A DNA stretch of 64,000 nucleotides from Saccharum officinarum (Eukaryota > Streptophyta > Magnoliopsida > Poales > Poaceae), in contig CM036188.1 in assembly GCA_020631735.1 (NCBI GenBank), forward strand, positions 17,960,214 through 18,024,213, in the 5' to 3' direction. The notes below the pieces were generated by a model that was given only the letters and a program-made list of their open reading frames with translations, was not told the DNA's origin and did no database searches. Within the stretch, counting starts at the first letter, position 1, and the number at the start of each line of letters is the position of its first letter. The translations under genes were made by a program, and so were the position numbers. Shown here piece after piece: positions 25,997 through 46,707 of this stretch.

Positions 25997-26054
25997 AATA
26001 AGTGTGCTGTCGTGCCATTTGATAATAAAATAAAATGAAATGGCAAGCTACCAC

Positions 26055-26304
26055 GGCTGTGTTTAGTTCCCCTGAAAATGGTGAAAATGTACGGTAGCAC
26101 GTTTTGGTTTTATTTAGCAAATAGTGTCCAACCGTTGACTAATTAGGTTCAAAACGTTCGTCTCGCAAAGTACAACCAAGCTGTACAATTAGTTTTTGAT
26201 TTCATCTACATTTAGTACTCCATGCATGTATCACAAGTTTGATGTGACGGGAAATCTTTTTTTTTTTTTGCATAATGTATATTTTGGAGGAACTAAACAC
26301 AGCC
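26055..26304. mobile_element. Tourist-like MITE, near-perfect TIRs
   Basis: Ends GGCTGTGTTTAGTTCC and GGAACTAAACACAGCC are perfect 16-bp inverted repeats. Inserted between CTACCA and CATCGTGGTGG, which are nearly contiguous in copy A (18120-18140). Confidence 0.85.
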
Positions 26305-26488
26305 GACATCGTGGTGGTAAAAAGTGTGAGAAAAGTTTTGTATGTTGGGGAAAATTCTGCAAGTTGCCAACTTTACATGTCAGGATGACGGGTGAGAGAG
26401 AGAGAGCAAGCAGTCCAGCAGGATGACGGTACAGTAGAGGCAGCCGAGTGCTGAAATTGTTGCGGGATGAGATGAGTCAGCAGAAAGA

Positions 26489-26511
26489 GGGGGGGGGGGG
26501 GGGGGGGGGGG
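26489..26511 (+). repeat. Poly-G run of 23
   Basis: Uninterrupted guanine run. The matching place in copy A (about 19192-19199) reads GAGGGGTCCC with four G, so the run is specific to copy B. Confidence 0.9.
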
Positions 26512-26865
26512 CCCAATTATGGCCACGGAGAAAAGGGGGCGCTCATGCTCATCCCAAAATCCAAACCCAAGTGGGCGTGCTGTACTGCTGTGCATGGTGC
26601 AGGATGCAGATAGGCACCGTGAGATGCGAATGTACTCGCTCACTCTTCAGAGTTCAGACATGGGGATATTTGTGACCAAGAACACTGTCAGCACGTACCT
26701 AACCTTTGCAAGGATAAGATTCGCAACGCAAGCAAAGCAAGCATGCCTGTTTCAGTCATGCCAGGCAGCCTTTGTCAACAGCTCGTTTGCGTTGCAAGAG
26801 GCGTGTGTGAGTGTGTCACTAATGAGCTCGACGCGTTGCTGTTGCTGGTGTGCTGTAACAACCCA

Positions 26866-27106
26866 GGCCTGGTTTAGTTCGCGAAATTATTTGGAAAATG
26901 GTACTGTATCATTTTCATTGTTATTTAATAATTAATGTCTAATCATGGTCTAATTAGGTTTAAAAGATTCGTCTCCTGAATTTCATTTAAACTGTGTAAT
27001 TAGTTTTATTTTTATCTATATTTAATGCTTCATGTATGCGTCCAAAGATTCGATGTGACGAATTTTTTTTAATTTTTTTTACAAAAATTTAGGAACTAAA
27101 CAGGCC
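26866..27106. mobile_element. Tourist-like MITE
   Basis: Ends GGCCTGGTTTAGTTCGCG and GGAACTAAACAGGCC, with interior TTTAATGCTTCATGTATGCG. Inserted in the AACAACC next to the GTTGCT repeat shared with copy A. Confidence 0.8.
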
Positions 27107-27345
27107 GCTGGTAAAGCCAAAGACGAGAGAGCCTTTCAGAAGCTTCGGCTATCTTTTCCTGTCGGGGCTGATACGATACGATACCATTCCGAGGGGTTGA
27201 TAGATGACCTGCTGCTGCCCATGATGGATTCATCTCTCTCAGCTCAGCTCATCTTCAGGCTTTCAGTGCTGCATTTATTTCGTACAGTTGCAGGATTAAT
27301 TGTAATTTGCGCGTTACAGCACAGCACCTTGGCTATGCTTGCTTG

Positions 27346-27588
27346 GGGCCTGTTCGGTTGCACCCAAAATGCCAAATTTTTCAAGATTCCCCGTCACATC
27401 GAATCTTTGGACGTATGCATGAAGCATTAAATATAGATAAAAAACAAACGTAATTACACAGTTTAGACGAAATAGACGAGACGAATCTTTTAAGCCTAAT
27501 TAGACCATGATTGGACAATATTTGTCAAATAACAACGAAAACGCTACAGTAGCGTTTTGCCAAAAATTTCGGCATCCAAACGATGCCC
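27346..27588. mobile_element. Tourist-like MITE
   Basis: Ends GGGGCCTGTTCGGTTGC and GGCATCCAAACGATGCCC, interior as in the 14525 and 17444 copies. In copy A the flanks are contiguous at about 21180 (GGTCAGACAG). Confidence 0.8.
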
Positions 27589-27783
27589 GTCAGACAGTTG
27601 CGAGTGGGAACGCGAATGGGAACGGAGACCTTTCCAAGTCAAAGTCGTTGTTCCTTTTCCCTCGTCACATGACAGTCAAAACTCCAATACCGTGTGTACT
27701 AGTCATTACCAGAGAACAAACCTTTGGTCGATATCTAAAATGGGCATTAGTCCTAACGAAATTTGTATCCGGAACAAAAAAAC

Positions 27784-28018
27784 GACTTTAGTTCAGGTTG
27801 ATAACACCAACCGGGACTAAAAGTCTCCCGCCCAACGGCTCTGGCGCCAGACCATGTCAGGGGAGACTTTTAGTCCCGGGTGGTGTTACAAACCGGGACT
27901 AAAGGTTAGCCTTTAGTCCCGGTTGGTGGGACTAAATGTTTTGTCTCGGGCCGTGGCACAAACCGAGACTAAATATTGGCCTTTAGTCCCGGGACGTTAT
28001 AGGAATCGGGACTAAAAG
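27784..28018. repeat. CACTA left subterminal repeats
   Basis: At least four inverted pairs of TTTAGTCCCGG and CCGGGACTAAA, e.g. AACCGGGACTAAAGGTTAGC then CTTTAGTCCCGGTTGG. In CACTA elements such arrays bind the transposase-complex protein. Followed by a pyrimidine-rich leader (28040-28120). Confidence 0.85.
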
Positions 28019-28652
28019 TGCCTCTGACCTATTTCAACTCTTCTTCCTCCCCCAGCCCGAGCCCGAGAGCTCACTTCTCTGCTTCTTCTTTGTTGTGTTC
28101 TTGCTTGTTCTTGCTTTCATCTCCGACCATTGATCCATCTCAAGGCTTTTACTCCGTCGGCGACTTCTTTAAAGGTAATTAGCTTCATCCTTTCATGTTT
28201 TAGCAAGAGCACTTGTCATTTCGTGGTGTATATATATGTGGTTTTTTATTTTATGATTTCTAGGCTAATTTAAGATCTAATCTCTTGATAGTTTGAATAT
28301 TTTGATGAAGGAAGCTAAAATTAGTGAATGAAAACTAGTATACACCTTTCATTGCTAGTATGTCTACCATATTTCATGGTTTAGTTAGAGAAATAGAGAA
28401 TTTAGGGTATTTTATTAACTTCTTTCAATTTGCTTATGAAAATTATAAATTTGTAATACTTCAATTTACAAAATTATGTGGCCGGGTCAATTAGTTCATT
28501 AAAATTAGTATATATACCTTTCATTCTTAGTATGCCTACCACATTTCATGGTTTATAAATATATAGAATTTTAGTTTTTTTAGTTTCATTTTTTTCTAGA
28601 AAAAGATGAATTTACAGTAATTTACAAAAATGAGTATATATTTAGAGAGTAG
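28019..28652 (+). other. CACTA leader, non-coding
   Basis: Sequence between the left subterminal repeats and the first transposon gene: a CT-rich stretch, then AT-rich DNA with two related blocks (TATACACCTTTCATTGCTAG and TATATACCTTTCATTCTTAG). No gene was recognised. Confidence 0.45.
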
Positions 28653-29129
28653 ATGGCAACTGTTTCCGGGTCCTCGTCATCTCATCGGGCACCAAAGCGA
28701 CATATGCCTGATCTCCCTCTCATTGGGTGCGGCGAGTGTGGGAAGATTGTGTAGGAGTTCCGAGTGAAGAAGGAGTGTCCCAACAAGGGGCGTATCTTCT
28801 TCAAGTGTCCAGATCACAATGTGAGTTATTTTGTCGCATATATTTGATGGCTATAGGTAGTTTGCACCAATTTTTTATAATTAAAGTTCTATCTTTTTTT
28901 TTTCTAATTTCAGTGGGATAGCACTGGATGTGAAGGCCGGTACTGGGAGGAAGAGTACGAGGAACACGTGCAAATATCTCTTGCAAAGGTGGCAGCGGCG
29001 GCAGATGAGGCAGTAAGCGAGCTAAAGCCCGTCGATGTTGGACACATCACGAATGATATGTCTGTTTTAGTTGGGATTGGTCGTGAAGTCGTTGTGCTGC
29101 TGAAGTGCATTTTAATGTTACTTTTTTAG
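28653..29129 (+). pseudogene. GRF-type zinc-finger protein of CACTA element
   Basis: Two exons, 28653-28820 and 28914-29129, with GT/AG ends. The translation starts MATVSGSSSSHRAPKR and carries a GRF-like zinc ribbon: CGECGKIV, then KKECPNKGRIFFKCPDHN, then CEGRYWEEEYEEHV. An in-frame TAG at 28752-28754, inside the finger, breaks it. Small GRF-finger genes commonly accompany grass CACTA transposase genes; their role is unknown to me. Confidence 0.75.
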
Positions 29130-29286
29130 TGCTAGTTGGGACTCTCTACATTCTAATGAGGCTTCCTTAAATTAATCGGTTGAGTAGTGGTGTCATGCGA
29201 GTTGTACTTGTGTAGTTAACTAAATAAGTTCATTATTTTCATATATATATATGGTATGTCTTGTAATGCAGATGAAACGACATTAG

Positions 29287-31971
29287 ATGTACAACGTCGA
29301 TCGCCGCTCCCAAGAGTTCATTGATGGCGTGCATTATTTCCTTAGTGTGGCCGAGGCAAACAAGCGGGACGGTTTCATGCGTTGTCCATGTGCTGAATGT
29401 AAAAATTCGATGGAATATGCTAGCTCAAGGATTATTCACTCACACCTGTATAGGTTGGGTTTCATGCCAAACTATATTTATTGGACCAAGCACGGAGAAA
29501 GCGGTGTTATAATGGAACAAGACGAAGAAGAAGAACAATTGGACCCTGACGATATTCTTTCTCAATACTGTGACTTCCCTGATACTGCAATGGGGGAAGC
29601 TGAAGAAGAGGCAGGTGCAGAACACGCACTCGCTGAAGATGATGATGCTCTTGGTGATGTCATTCGTGATGCACAAAGAGATTGTGAAAGTGACAAGGAG
29701 AAGGCTAAGTTTGACCGCATGCTAGAGGATCACAAGAAATTACTGTACCCGTCCGCCAAAGATGGGCAGAAAAAGTTAGGTATAACACTGGAGTTGCTAC
29801 AGTTGAAGGCACGGAATGGTATATCTGACAAGACATTTGGGCAATTACTGAAGATAAATAAAAAGATGCTTCCGAGGGCAAATGAATTGCCCGCCACTAC
29901 GTACGAAACAAAACAGGTCGTCTGCCCTTTGGGATTAGAAATCCAGAAGATACATGCATGCCCTAATGACTGCATCCTGTACCGTGGCAAGGACTACGAG
30001 AATTTAGATGGATACCGCGTATGTAAAGCGTCGCGGTATAAGATCAGGCGAGATGACCCTGATGATGTTGAGGGCGAAGAACATCCCAGGAAGAAAATCC
30101 CTGTCAAGATTATGTGGTATGCTCCTATAATACCACTCCTAAAACGTCTGTTCAGAAACATGGACCATGCAAAGTTGTTGTAATGGCACAAAGAAGACCG
30201 TAAGATAGACAACATGTTGAGACGCCCTGCTGATGGGTCCCAGTGGAGACCAATAGACAAAGAATTCTCAAACTTTGCAAAAGACGTAAGAAACCTAAGG
30301 TTCGCTTTAAGTACGGATGGTATGAATCCTTTTGGGGACCAGAGCACTAGTCATAGCACTTGGCATGTTACTCTATGTATTTACAACCTTCCTCCATGGT
30401 TATGCATGAAGCGGAAGTTCATTATGATGCCGTTGCTCATCCTAGGCCCGAGGCAACCTGGCAACGACATCGATGTCTACCTGAGGCCATTAGTTGAGGA
30501 ACTCCTGCTTCTATGGAGCAAACCAGGTGTGCGTGTGTGGGATGAGTACAAACAGGAACACTTCGACCTGTGAGCATTGTCATTCGTAACCATCAATGAT
30601 TGGCCTGCTCTAAGTAATCTTTCAGGACAGATAAACAAGGGATATAATGCATGCACACACTGTTTTGGTGATCTTGAGGGTGTCTATTTAAAAAATATCA
30701 AAAGGTCATGTACCTTGGCTATCACCGATTTCTTCCTAGGAATCACCAGGTAAGAAAGAAATGCAAGCATTTTAAAGGTCAGGCAGAACACTGATCCAAG
30801 CCTGACAACCGAACTAGGGAGGATGTATTTGAGATGGTTAAGGATGTGAAAGTCGTCTTTGGAAAGGGACAGGGCAGTGAACCTGTTCCGAAAGACGCTT
30901 CGGGCCACGCATCAATGTGGAAGAAGAAGTCAATATTTTGGGAGCTACCCTATTGGAAAGACCTAGAGGTCCACAACTCGATCTACGTGATGCACCTGAC
31001 AAAGAATCTTTGTGTGAACCTCCTAGGATTCATGGGTATGTATGGAAAGCCTAAGGATTCACTTGAGGCATGACAGGACTTGCAGCGCATGAAAGAATGA
31101 GACAACCTACATCCAGAGAAGACAGATGATGGACGCCATTATTTAAGACCTGCTAGCTACACTCTTAGCAATGAGGAGAAGAAAACCATGTTTGAATACC
31201 TAAGCAGCATTAAGGTCCCATCTAGATTCTCCTCCAATATAAAGGGTATAATAAATGTGCCAGAGAAGAAATTCATAAATTTAAAGTCGCATGACTACCA
31301 CGTGATTATGACGCAACTGCTTCCGGATGCCTTAAGAGGAATTCTACCTCCACATACTTCTTTCTTCATGGTGGAGCCGTATATCGAGGTACACAAGGAG
31401 TTCCTATGATCCCAGAATCTAGGGAAGAATGAGGCTTGGATTACGCGTCAGCACATGGAAACATTCGGCGATTGGTTGCAAAAAGAATGTCAGCGTGACC
31501 AAAATATTGATGAACAACTGTATTTGTTGGCTAGGCAACCATCGTGGCACATCCTCACGTACAAAGGGTGTGAGATAAATGGAAATACATTTAACATCGT
31601 AGCCCAAGATAGAAGAAGCACCAACTAATGGTGTCAGCTTAGATGCCACAGACCCTAATGGGAATAAGCATACATATTATGGCCGCATAGAGGAGATATG
31701 GGAACTAGACTATGCCACAGACCCTAATTTTAAAGTCCCTTTGTTCCGGTGCCAGTGGGTGAAGGAGACTGGAGGCGGGGTAAAAGTCAACAAGGAGTAT
31801 GGAATGACAACAGTGGACCTCAATAATACTGGATACAAAGACGATCCATTCGTCCTTGCTGCTGAGGTGAATCAGGTGTTCTACGTGAAAGACATGTCTA
31901 CAAAACCCAAGAGAGGGAAAAACGATGACAAATCAACCAACGAGCCAAAACGCCACATAGTTCTTACATAA
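29287..31971 (+). pseudogene. CACTA transposase (TNP2 family)
   Basis: Starts MYNVDRRSQEFIDGV. An N-terminal transposase-associated region with CPCAECKN and RLGFMPNYIYWTKHGE is followed by the TNP2 core: VCPLGLEIQKIHACPNDCIL, RRPADGSQWRPID, LRFALSTDGMNPFGD and HSTWHVTLCIYNLPPWLCMK. Then come DUF4218-like text (NLKSHDYHVIMTQLLPDALR) and a DUF4216-like tail (VPLFRCQWV, then DDPFVLAAEVNQVFYVKD). Stops break it at 30181 (TAA), 30571 (TGA), about 31071, after 31400 and elsewhere, and part of the DUF4218 region is missing. Not functional as given. Confidence 0.85.
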
Positions 31972-32299
31972 AAAAGAAACATCATGGGAATTGAGGACAA
32001 GTCAGACATGTCAGAAGTTTATGAAAAGGATGAACGAATCCCACCCTTCAGTGTGACCACAGACCCAAGCATCCTGCTCAATGCTGAGGACACTCCATAG
32101 TTACGACATGATCATAACCAAGGGGCATACGTCAAGAAGAAGTTCACCACTGTGCCCGCTTGATATAACTAGTGATGTATTAGACATTTTATGTAATATA
32201 ATTATAACTTCAGATGTTTCTATCATGTTCTTGTTTTTATCGTACCTCTGTGAAGCATGTCTAGTCCTCAAATGCAAAAATAACCTATATAACAAATGT

Positions 32300-32640
32300 A
32301 GATATTGATGAGTTGATCAAACTTGGTATTCATGACTTTTCTAGTTGAGACCATCTAGGGTTTTGAAAACTGGTTTGGAGCTGTCAAAATTTAAAAATCT
32401 AAAATTTGAATCATTCAAACTTTCTCGAATGAAAAGTTGACCAAAACAACAAATGGAGATCTTGATGAGTTTAACAAACTTGGTATTCATGACTTTTCTA
32501 TTTGAAACCATTTAGAGTTTCAAAAACTAGTGTGAAGGTGTCATTTTTTGAAAATTCAAAATTTGACTTGGTCAAACTTTGTCAAATGAGAGACTAAATG
32601 ACCTCAGATGAAAAACTTTTGAATACAAATGTGCTAGAGC
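32300..32640. repeat. About 150-bp tandem units after the transposase gene
   Basis: Two imperfect units share AACTTGGTATTCATGACTTT and a following AAAATTTGA-type stretch. This kind of repeat is typical of the non-coding interior of grass CACTA elements and resembles the units at 60325-60745 in style. Confidence 0.55.
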
Positions 32641-33108
32641 TCATCAAGATGTACAATTATCTACATAATATTTGTTGTTTTCATATTTTGTAAGTTCAAA
32701 TTAAATTTCTATTTGATGGTGGATTTTTTTGTCGCGTATTTGGACAAATGACCGATGGATCACCAAGAGATTTACGTTAAAATGATGTGAAAACAAATTT
32801 CCTGTCGAAAACCAATAGTTTTAATGAAATTAATTGAACACTATATTTTTGCATTAATGAAATATTGATTATTAGTTACATTATGTTCAATATTTACAAA
32901 GAAAAAACAAAATAATTTAGGTTACATATTTTCCTTGTGTACGATAAAGCAAAAAGAAAAGTCATATTTTTTCAAAAAAACATTATCACAAATATTCAAT
33001 TTACTGTGAATTTAACAAGACTCAGCATTTTTATAAAAGGAAAACAAAAAAAAAGATTCAAAAAAAAGGTGGGGCAAACACGCGGAAAGTGAAACTGCAG
33101 CCCACCAT

Positions 33109-33305
33109 TTAGTCCTGGTCTGTGGCTAGCACCGGGACTAAAGGTGGGCTGCATTTTCGTGGCCCGCCAAAAACATGATGTGATTGGGCCACCTTTAGTC
33201 TCAGGTGGCTCAACGGCCCGAGACCATTAGTCCTGGTTGGTATTGAGCACCGGGACTAAAGGTCCTTTGGTCCCAGGCCGTCGAGCCACCCGGGACTAAA
33301 GGTGC
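33109..33305. repeat. CACTA subterminal repeats in mid-element
   Basis: A third cluster of TTTAGTCCTGG / CCGGGACTAAA inverted units lies between the transposase and second-ORF genes. Like the left end, it is followed by a pyrimidine-rich leader (TTTTTCCTTCTTCCTCCTC). This fits a second element's left end fused into the first. Confidence 0.75.
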
Positions 33306-34057
33306 CACCGGCATATAACTGTTGCCCTTTTTCCTTCTTCCTCCTCTGATCTCTCTCACTCCACGCCCTCGAGCACGCCACGACCGCCATCTCCGCGCCA
33401 CCCCGATCGACGCCGTCGGTGACCCCACGTGCGCCGTCACCACGTCGGCCCGCGGTCGGCTCCCTGTGCCCCGGTGCCACCGGCCTCCTTCGCCATCGAG
33501 CCCGCATTTGCCGGTGGCCCGGCCACCATCTGATCCACCGCGCTAAAGGAAGCCGCCGCGCTCTAGGAGCCCGCATTTGCCGGTGGCCCGGCCACCATCT
33601 CCGCCTGCTGCTATTGCTGTGCTGCCTGGGAAGTATGACATATTCTTATAAAGCGGTTCATGCTTAATTAATTCTTATAAATTGTTTTATATATTGTTTA
33701 ACAACTTATAATATGTATTCTCTAAATATTTATATATTGTGTATTCTCTAAATATTTATAATGTGTATTCTCTAAATATTTATATATTGTTTTAACAACT
33801 TAATTAATTCTTATAAAGATCCAGATGAGAGGGAAGTATGACGTATCATGTAGTTCAAGAACCTCGATACAAGTGTAATGATATAGTTTTATATATCTAC
33901 AAAAAAATAACTATGCATCTAATATGATATGTTTCCTAGATATTTATATACTACCTTTTAACTATGTTGGAAATCCTTAGGGTTCATACTTTCTGATTGG
34001 GAATCCTTAGGGTTTAGGAGGATTTAGTTCTAACCTCCTACACATATATTTGCAGAA
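33306..34057 (+). other. CACTA second leader, non-coding
   Basis: GC-rich to about 33610 with a 39-bp direct repeat (GCCCGCATTTGCCGGTGGCC at 33502 and 33570), then AT-rich. Two AACCTCC/TTAGGGTT-type blocks precede the next gene. No gene was recognised. Confidence 0.45.
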
Positions 34058-36836
34058 ATGGCCGACCCGAGAGATGACAACATGGACGATGCCATGATGG
34101 ACATAATCAACGATGGCAATGAAGTACAATATGACGGAGCTGATGAGAACCCTGACGGCTTCGATGACGGTAGTCAGTACCTTAACCCTGACTTGTATGA
34201 AGAGGAAGAAAATATCATGCAAGACAATGCTGGCAAGGTATATATACAATCTCTTATGTATATATACATGGAATTAAAAATGATTTCCTTTATTGTATAA
34301 GTAGATTTATTTAAATATTTGTGTTTGTACATATGTAGCCCTCTGGCTCGACGACAACCACGGGGAAGAGCAGAATTGTACGAGGCCCGAAGAAGTCGTT
34401 CGAGGGTCGGTTCCTTATCTCAGATTTCAAGGAGAATACAGGCAAGCCACTTGGACCACATGCAAGGAAGTTTGTAGCCAACTTAGGGTACCTTGTAAGG
34501 GATAGGATCCTGATCAATGCCCGTGAATGAAAGGAAAAGAAAGGGGCTCCTCATATTAGTTTTGTCTCCGATCGTGACAAGGACCTAGTCTGGCGTTTTG
34601 TGTTGCTACATTTTGGGCTCAACACAAATGATGAAGAGTTGAAGAAAAGAGTTCGGGACTGGTCTATGAAGAAGATGGCCACATAATTCCAGTGCTAGAA
34701 GAAGAATCTATATAACAAGTTTATCAAGAAGAACCTCACTCCAGATTTCAGCACTCAGGCCTACGTCAAGTTGCGGCCGTTTTGGGGTGAGTTTGTACAG
34801 TTCAAGACATTAGAAGAGGGTGAGGAACGGGTGAGAGGGAACCAAGAGAATGCCCGACACAAGAAATATCACCATCGCTTGGGATCAGGTGGCTACCCTA
34901 GTGCCATTCCTAAGTGGGAAAGATTGGAACAGGAGATAGTCGACAAGGGGATGGAACCAGAATTAATCGACTGGCCTGAGCGCGCCAAGTATTGGTTTTT
35001 CGGTCATGGGGGCACCTTGGACCCAGAGACCGGAAAGGTAGTGTTTGTGCAAAAACTCCAAAGAGCAATAGAAAGATTTGCTTACGCTCGATCCACCGCC
35101 CAAAGTGGACAATGGCAGCCAAAGAGAGATAAGGATGAGCTGACATTCACCCTGGAGAATCCTGAACATGGTGGGCGAACGAGAGGCTATGGGGAGTTAT
35201 CGTGGGAGCATGCCTTCCCTCTAGACAGAGACACCTATAGAAGCCGATAGAGAAAGAAGGAAGAGGAGGCAGAGCGGCTGCGCAGTCTGGAGAGCAAGTT
35301 CTTTAGCAACGTGAAGAGGTTCGTCAGGCAAAAGAGCGAGAAAAAGCACTTGAAGCCAGAATGAATGAGGAAATCAAAAGGCAAGTGCAGATAGCAGTAA
35401 GTTCCCTCCAAAGATCGTTATCAGAGCTGGCCGCTGTCAACATCAGCCCCCCTGGTCAGTTGAAAAGCAGTTGCGCTTCCACGGAGGTGCCAGTACCTCA
35501 AGATGACGCAGGGCTGCACTTCCCGGTGGATGACATCACCGATCCTTTCACGACATGTGAGCTTCATATTCAGGAGGGGAATGCCACAGTCATGGTGGCT
35601 ACTGGTGTTGTATCTCCTATCGACCCTACGAAGACACCAAGAATCCACACGACAGTAATACCACTTGGATATGCTAGCGTCTCGGTGGATAGAGTTGTCA
35701 AAGGCTATAGCAATGTACCTCTTGACATTGAAGGTGGTGATAGAGAGAAGACCTTAGGAGAAGCGGAGAAGGCATTCATATGTTGGCGCAAGCGCTACAT
35801 CATTATTCCTGGGGCGTCAACTCCTCCCCCTCAACAACAACCGAACCCTAGGTGCGGATGAAAGTGAACGATTTTTTTTTCACTAATTATGTATTGTATT
35901 AAATTACGATTTACTCATATATACCTCGTTAATTGTTTTCACAGCAGGACCTCCCCCAACCTAAGTCCAATTATCAATTCACCACTTGGTCACAGTGCTG
36001 CGGATGATGACAATGCAGTGGAAGACACTGCTGCATCCCCACCGGCTCAATCTCCTCCACAATCGGCTCCAGCGCTGCCACCACAGCCTCCAACATCGCC
36101 ACCGACCAAATCTCCTCCACAATCGGCTCTAGTGCCGCCACCGCAGCCTTTAGCACCAACACTAGCAGCCTCATCGGCAACGGCCAAGTCTCCTCCACAA
36201 TCGGCTCCAGCGCCGCCACCGCAGCCTCCAGCGCCGACACTGGCCGCCTCATCGGCACCGGCCGGCCCACCGGGAAAGAAGAGGACCGCCCCACAAACAA
36301 AGGGGTCGGCCCCACCTCCGCTGAAGAAGAAAGGCTCTGTGAGGACACCAGCTATCCCGCAGATGACAAAGCTTTCATATGAGAAGATTGCGGAGGAACT
36401 AGATGCTTCTATGAAAATGGATGTGGACAAATTCTTCTCTCATTGCCGGGCTACAAGTCGAGCGAAGCGAAACCCGGAGAAGCCATACTTATGCATCCCT
36501 CTAGAGAAGCTAAGGCGAACGGTAGACGCTCATCAGACAAAGCAACGTGTTGATCGTAAGAAGCGTTCGCCACTATCAGACTATGACCGTACGATCTCTA
36601 AATCAATTCAGGCGGAGAAGAAGAAAAAGAAGATGTCACGAAAGGGTGTTGCACAGCTCGAGGAACAAGCACAGCAATCAGTGCCACCACTGCTGGTTGG
36701 GAATCAATATGGTTCAAACATGAGCATGCTAGATCAAATACCCGACGATGTGCAAATGGATCAGTTCGAAACATTCATTCATGAGAGCGGTCTATCCTGG
36801 GATAAGTGCTCGGCATCGGAAATGTGCCATCTTTAG
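34058..36836 (+). pseudogene. CACTA second ORF (Transposase_24-like protein)
   Basis: Starts MADPRDDNMDDAMMD, acidic; an intron follows near 34237-34337. Then SRIVRGPKKSFEGRF, FGLNTNDEELKKRVRDW, AYVKLRPFWGEFVQF and ELTFTLENPEHGGRTRGYGE resemble the plant En/Spm second-ORF family. In-frame stops occur at about 34528, 34683 and 35248, and a frame change near 35360 leads into MNEEIKRQVQIAVSSLQRSL. A further exon from about 35945 adds a Pro/Ala-rich linker with SPPQSAP repeats and KLSYEKIAEELDAS. It probably continued into the protease region downstream. Confidence 0.75.
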
Positions 36837-38329
<1,493 letters not shown>

Positions 38330-38608
38330 GTGGCGGAAAAACATGCATGTATGACTTTTAAGTGGCGGACGAACACTTAACTATACAATGTTGTAAATTT
38401 TATGTGCATGTACATATATTATACATAAGTATAGCTCTATAATATATATAATTTCGTAGTATATTTATGTGTAATAACGCTCGAAACTAAATTATAGGTC
38501 TAGCGTATACGTATATTAGCAGCGAAGAATAAATTTGAAAACCTATTGTACTTGAAAAACCAAAATCAATAATAATTTGAATTAGAAACAAAAAACGAAA
38601 AAATAGCC
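38330..38608 (+). other. CACTA 3' non-coding segment
   Basis: AT-rich tail between the protease stop and the right subterminal repeats. It contains a near-duplicate phrase (AAGTGGCGGAAAAAC and AAGTGGCGGACGAAC). Nothing else was seen. Confidence 0.45.
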
Positions 38609-38843
38609 TTTAGTCCCGGTTGATAATACCAACCGGGACTAAAAGGCCTGCGCCGTGGCCCAGACTGGCGAGCCTTTTAGTCCCGGTTGGTAATACCAAC
38701 CGGGACTAAAGGTGGCCATTTAGTCCTGGGCCGCGGAGCCGGGAATAAAGGTGGGACATTTAGCCTTGAACCCTTAGTCCCGGCTCCGGAGCTAGGATGA
38801 AAGGCTGTTTATGTCCGGGACAAAATGCCAACTATGTAGTAGT
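38609..38843. repeat. CACTA right subterminal repeats and terminus
   Basis: Inverted pairs CTTTAGTCCCGGTTG / CAACCGGGACTAAA repeated, degrading to CCCTTAGTCCCGGC, and ending GCCAACTATGTAGTAGTG, the inverse of a CACTACTACAT terminus. Confidence 0.9.
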
Positions 38844-39650
38844 GGGAGGTGTATGCACGTGCACCGTCAGACACTACACACTATACTCTGCATGTAGTCA
38901 AACTTGAAATAGCTTCACTTAGGATAAACCTCAAAAAATCAGTTAGATGGAGTACGTACTAAACACGGTACTGTACAGGATTTATGCGACGTGGTATGTG
39001 CACACGGTACTAAAGTTCAATCACAATGGGTGCAGCACTCCAGCACCAGGGAGAGTAACGGTGATTTTGCAACTAATGATAAAAAAATGCGATAGTCTAC
39101 GTCAGTCAAAAGCTCAGCTGTTTACATTTTGTGAAAACAGAACGAAGTGGCATTAATTATTACTGGATTGTGTTGGTTCATACTATGGCGCATGCAGCAA
39201 ATTAATGGCAGTGGGAACCACCTGGAACGATGAATCCAAACGTGTTCGTTTGAATTACCAAAAGCACTTTGGCTGTTTTCTACACCTCACCGTGAGTCCG
39301 TGACTTTATTTGTTTGTTTGTATATCCCAACCATTCCATCATTCTGTACTGTCTTGACTCACTCCGTTGGACAAAGAGAGACGCATCTTCCTTGGGAATT
39401 TGCATATTCCCTTTTAAATATACTCACGGTGAGGCGTAGAAAACTATAAAAGTAACAACAACTGGAAGTAGGCCATGAGCATCCTGGATTGCATAGCCGG
39501 AGCTGAGTGACGACAGCCACGGGGAGATTTAAAGCACCGTACGTACACATAGATACAATTTTTTTATATGCAAAAAGATGGAGACCGCAACGTACTAGTA
39601 GTACGTTTGAACTGTTGCTGAATAGTGCAATTCATGAATAGTGCAATTCA
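38844..39650 (+). repeat. Segmental duplication, copy B, second part
   Basis: Continues copy B after the CACTA sequence. Matches to copy A include GTGCACACGGTACTAAA (38999/22136), TCAGTCAAAAGCTCAG (39103/22259), GGAACCACCTGGAA (39215/22896), CTGTCTTGACTC (39348/23029) and GAGCATCCTGGATTGCATAG (39477/23793). Confidence 0.85.
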
Positions 39651-39668
39651 TGGATATCCCAACCATTC

Positions 39669-39880
39669 CGGCTGTGTTTAGATTGTTGTAAAGTGTGTGT
39701 AAAGTTTTTGTAGCACTTTTCGCTGTTATTTGGTAAAATTTATCTAAACATGTACTAACTAGGCTCAAAAGATTTGTCTCGACATTTACAGACAAACTGT
39801 GTAATTAGTTATTTTTTTACCTACATTTAATGCTCCATGCATGCGTCCAAAGATTTGATGTAACGGAGAATCTTGTAAAA
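39669..39880. mobile_element. Tourist-like MITE, right end degraded
   Basis: Left end GGCTGTGTTTAGATTG, with interior GATTTGTCTCGACATTTACA and AATGCTCCATGCATGCGTCC. The right terminus merges into unrelated sequence. Confidence 0.65.
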
Positions 39881-40005
39881 TTTTTGAAATTTCGAAGAAA
39901 CCAGGATATTGAATCTGTAGCACTGGTCCCTGTGGTTTAGGTATCTATCGTACTACGTGCTACAGTCGTATGAAGATTTTTGCCGGGCAAAACCGGAGAA
40001 ATAAA

Positions 40006-40011
<6 letters not shown>

Positions 40012-40060
<49 letters not shown>
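40012..40060 (+). repeat. (TA)n microsatellite, left of TIR element
   Basis: About 24 TA dinucleotides directly abutting the inverted-repeat element at 40061-46504. Confidence 0.95.
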
Positions 40061-46604
<6,544 letters not shown>

Positions 46605-46707
46605 CAAAATACATAAACTCCTTGACGTTGACATATGCATAGATTTGAATTGTGCACTAAAAACATTTTCCGAGCTAAACCACTCGATCGATACAAAAGT
46701 TTAGCGA

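Larger units (their letters stand above)
24022..27700 (+). repeat. Segmental duplication, copy B, first part
   Basis: Head-to-tail partner of copy A (15465-24021), interrupted by CACTA sequence and resuming at 38844. It carries its own MITEs and a GC-rich insertion that copy A lacks. No gene was recognised in the backbone. Confidence 0.85.
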
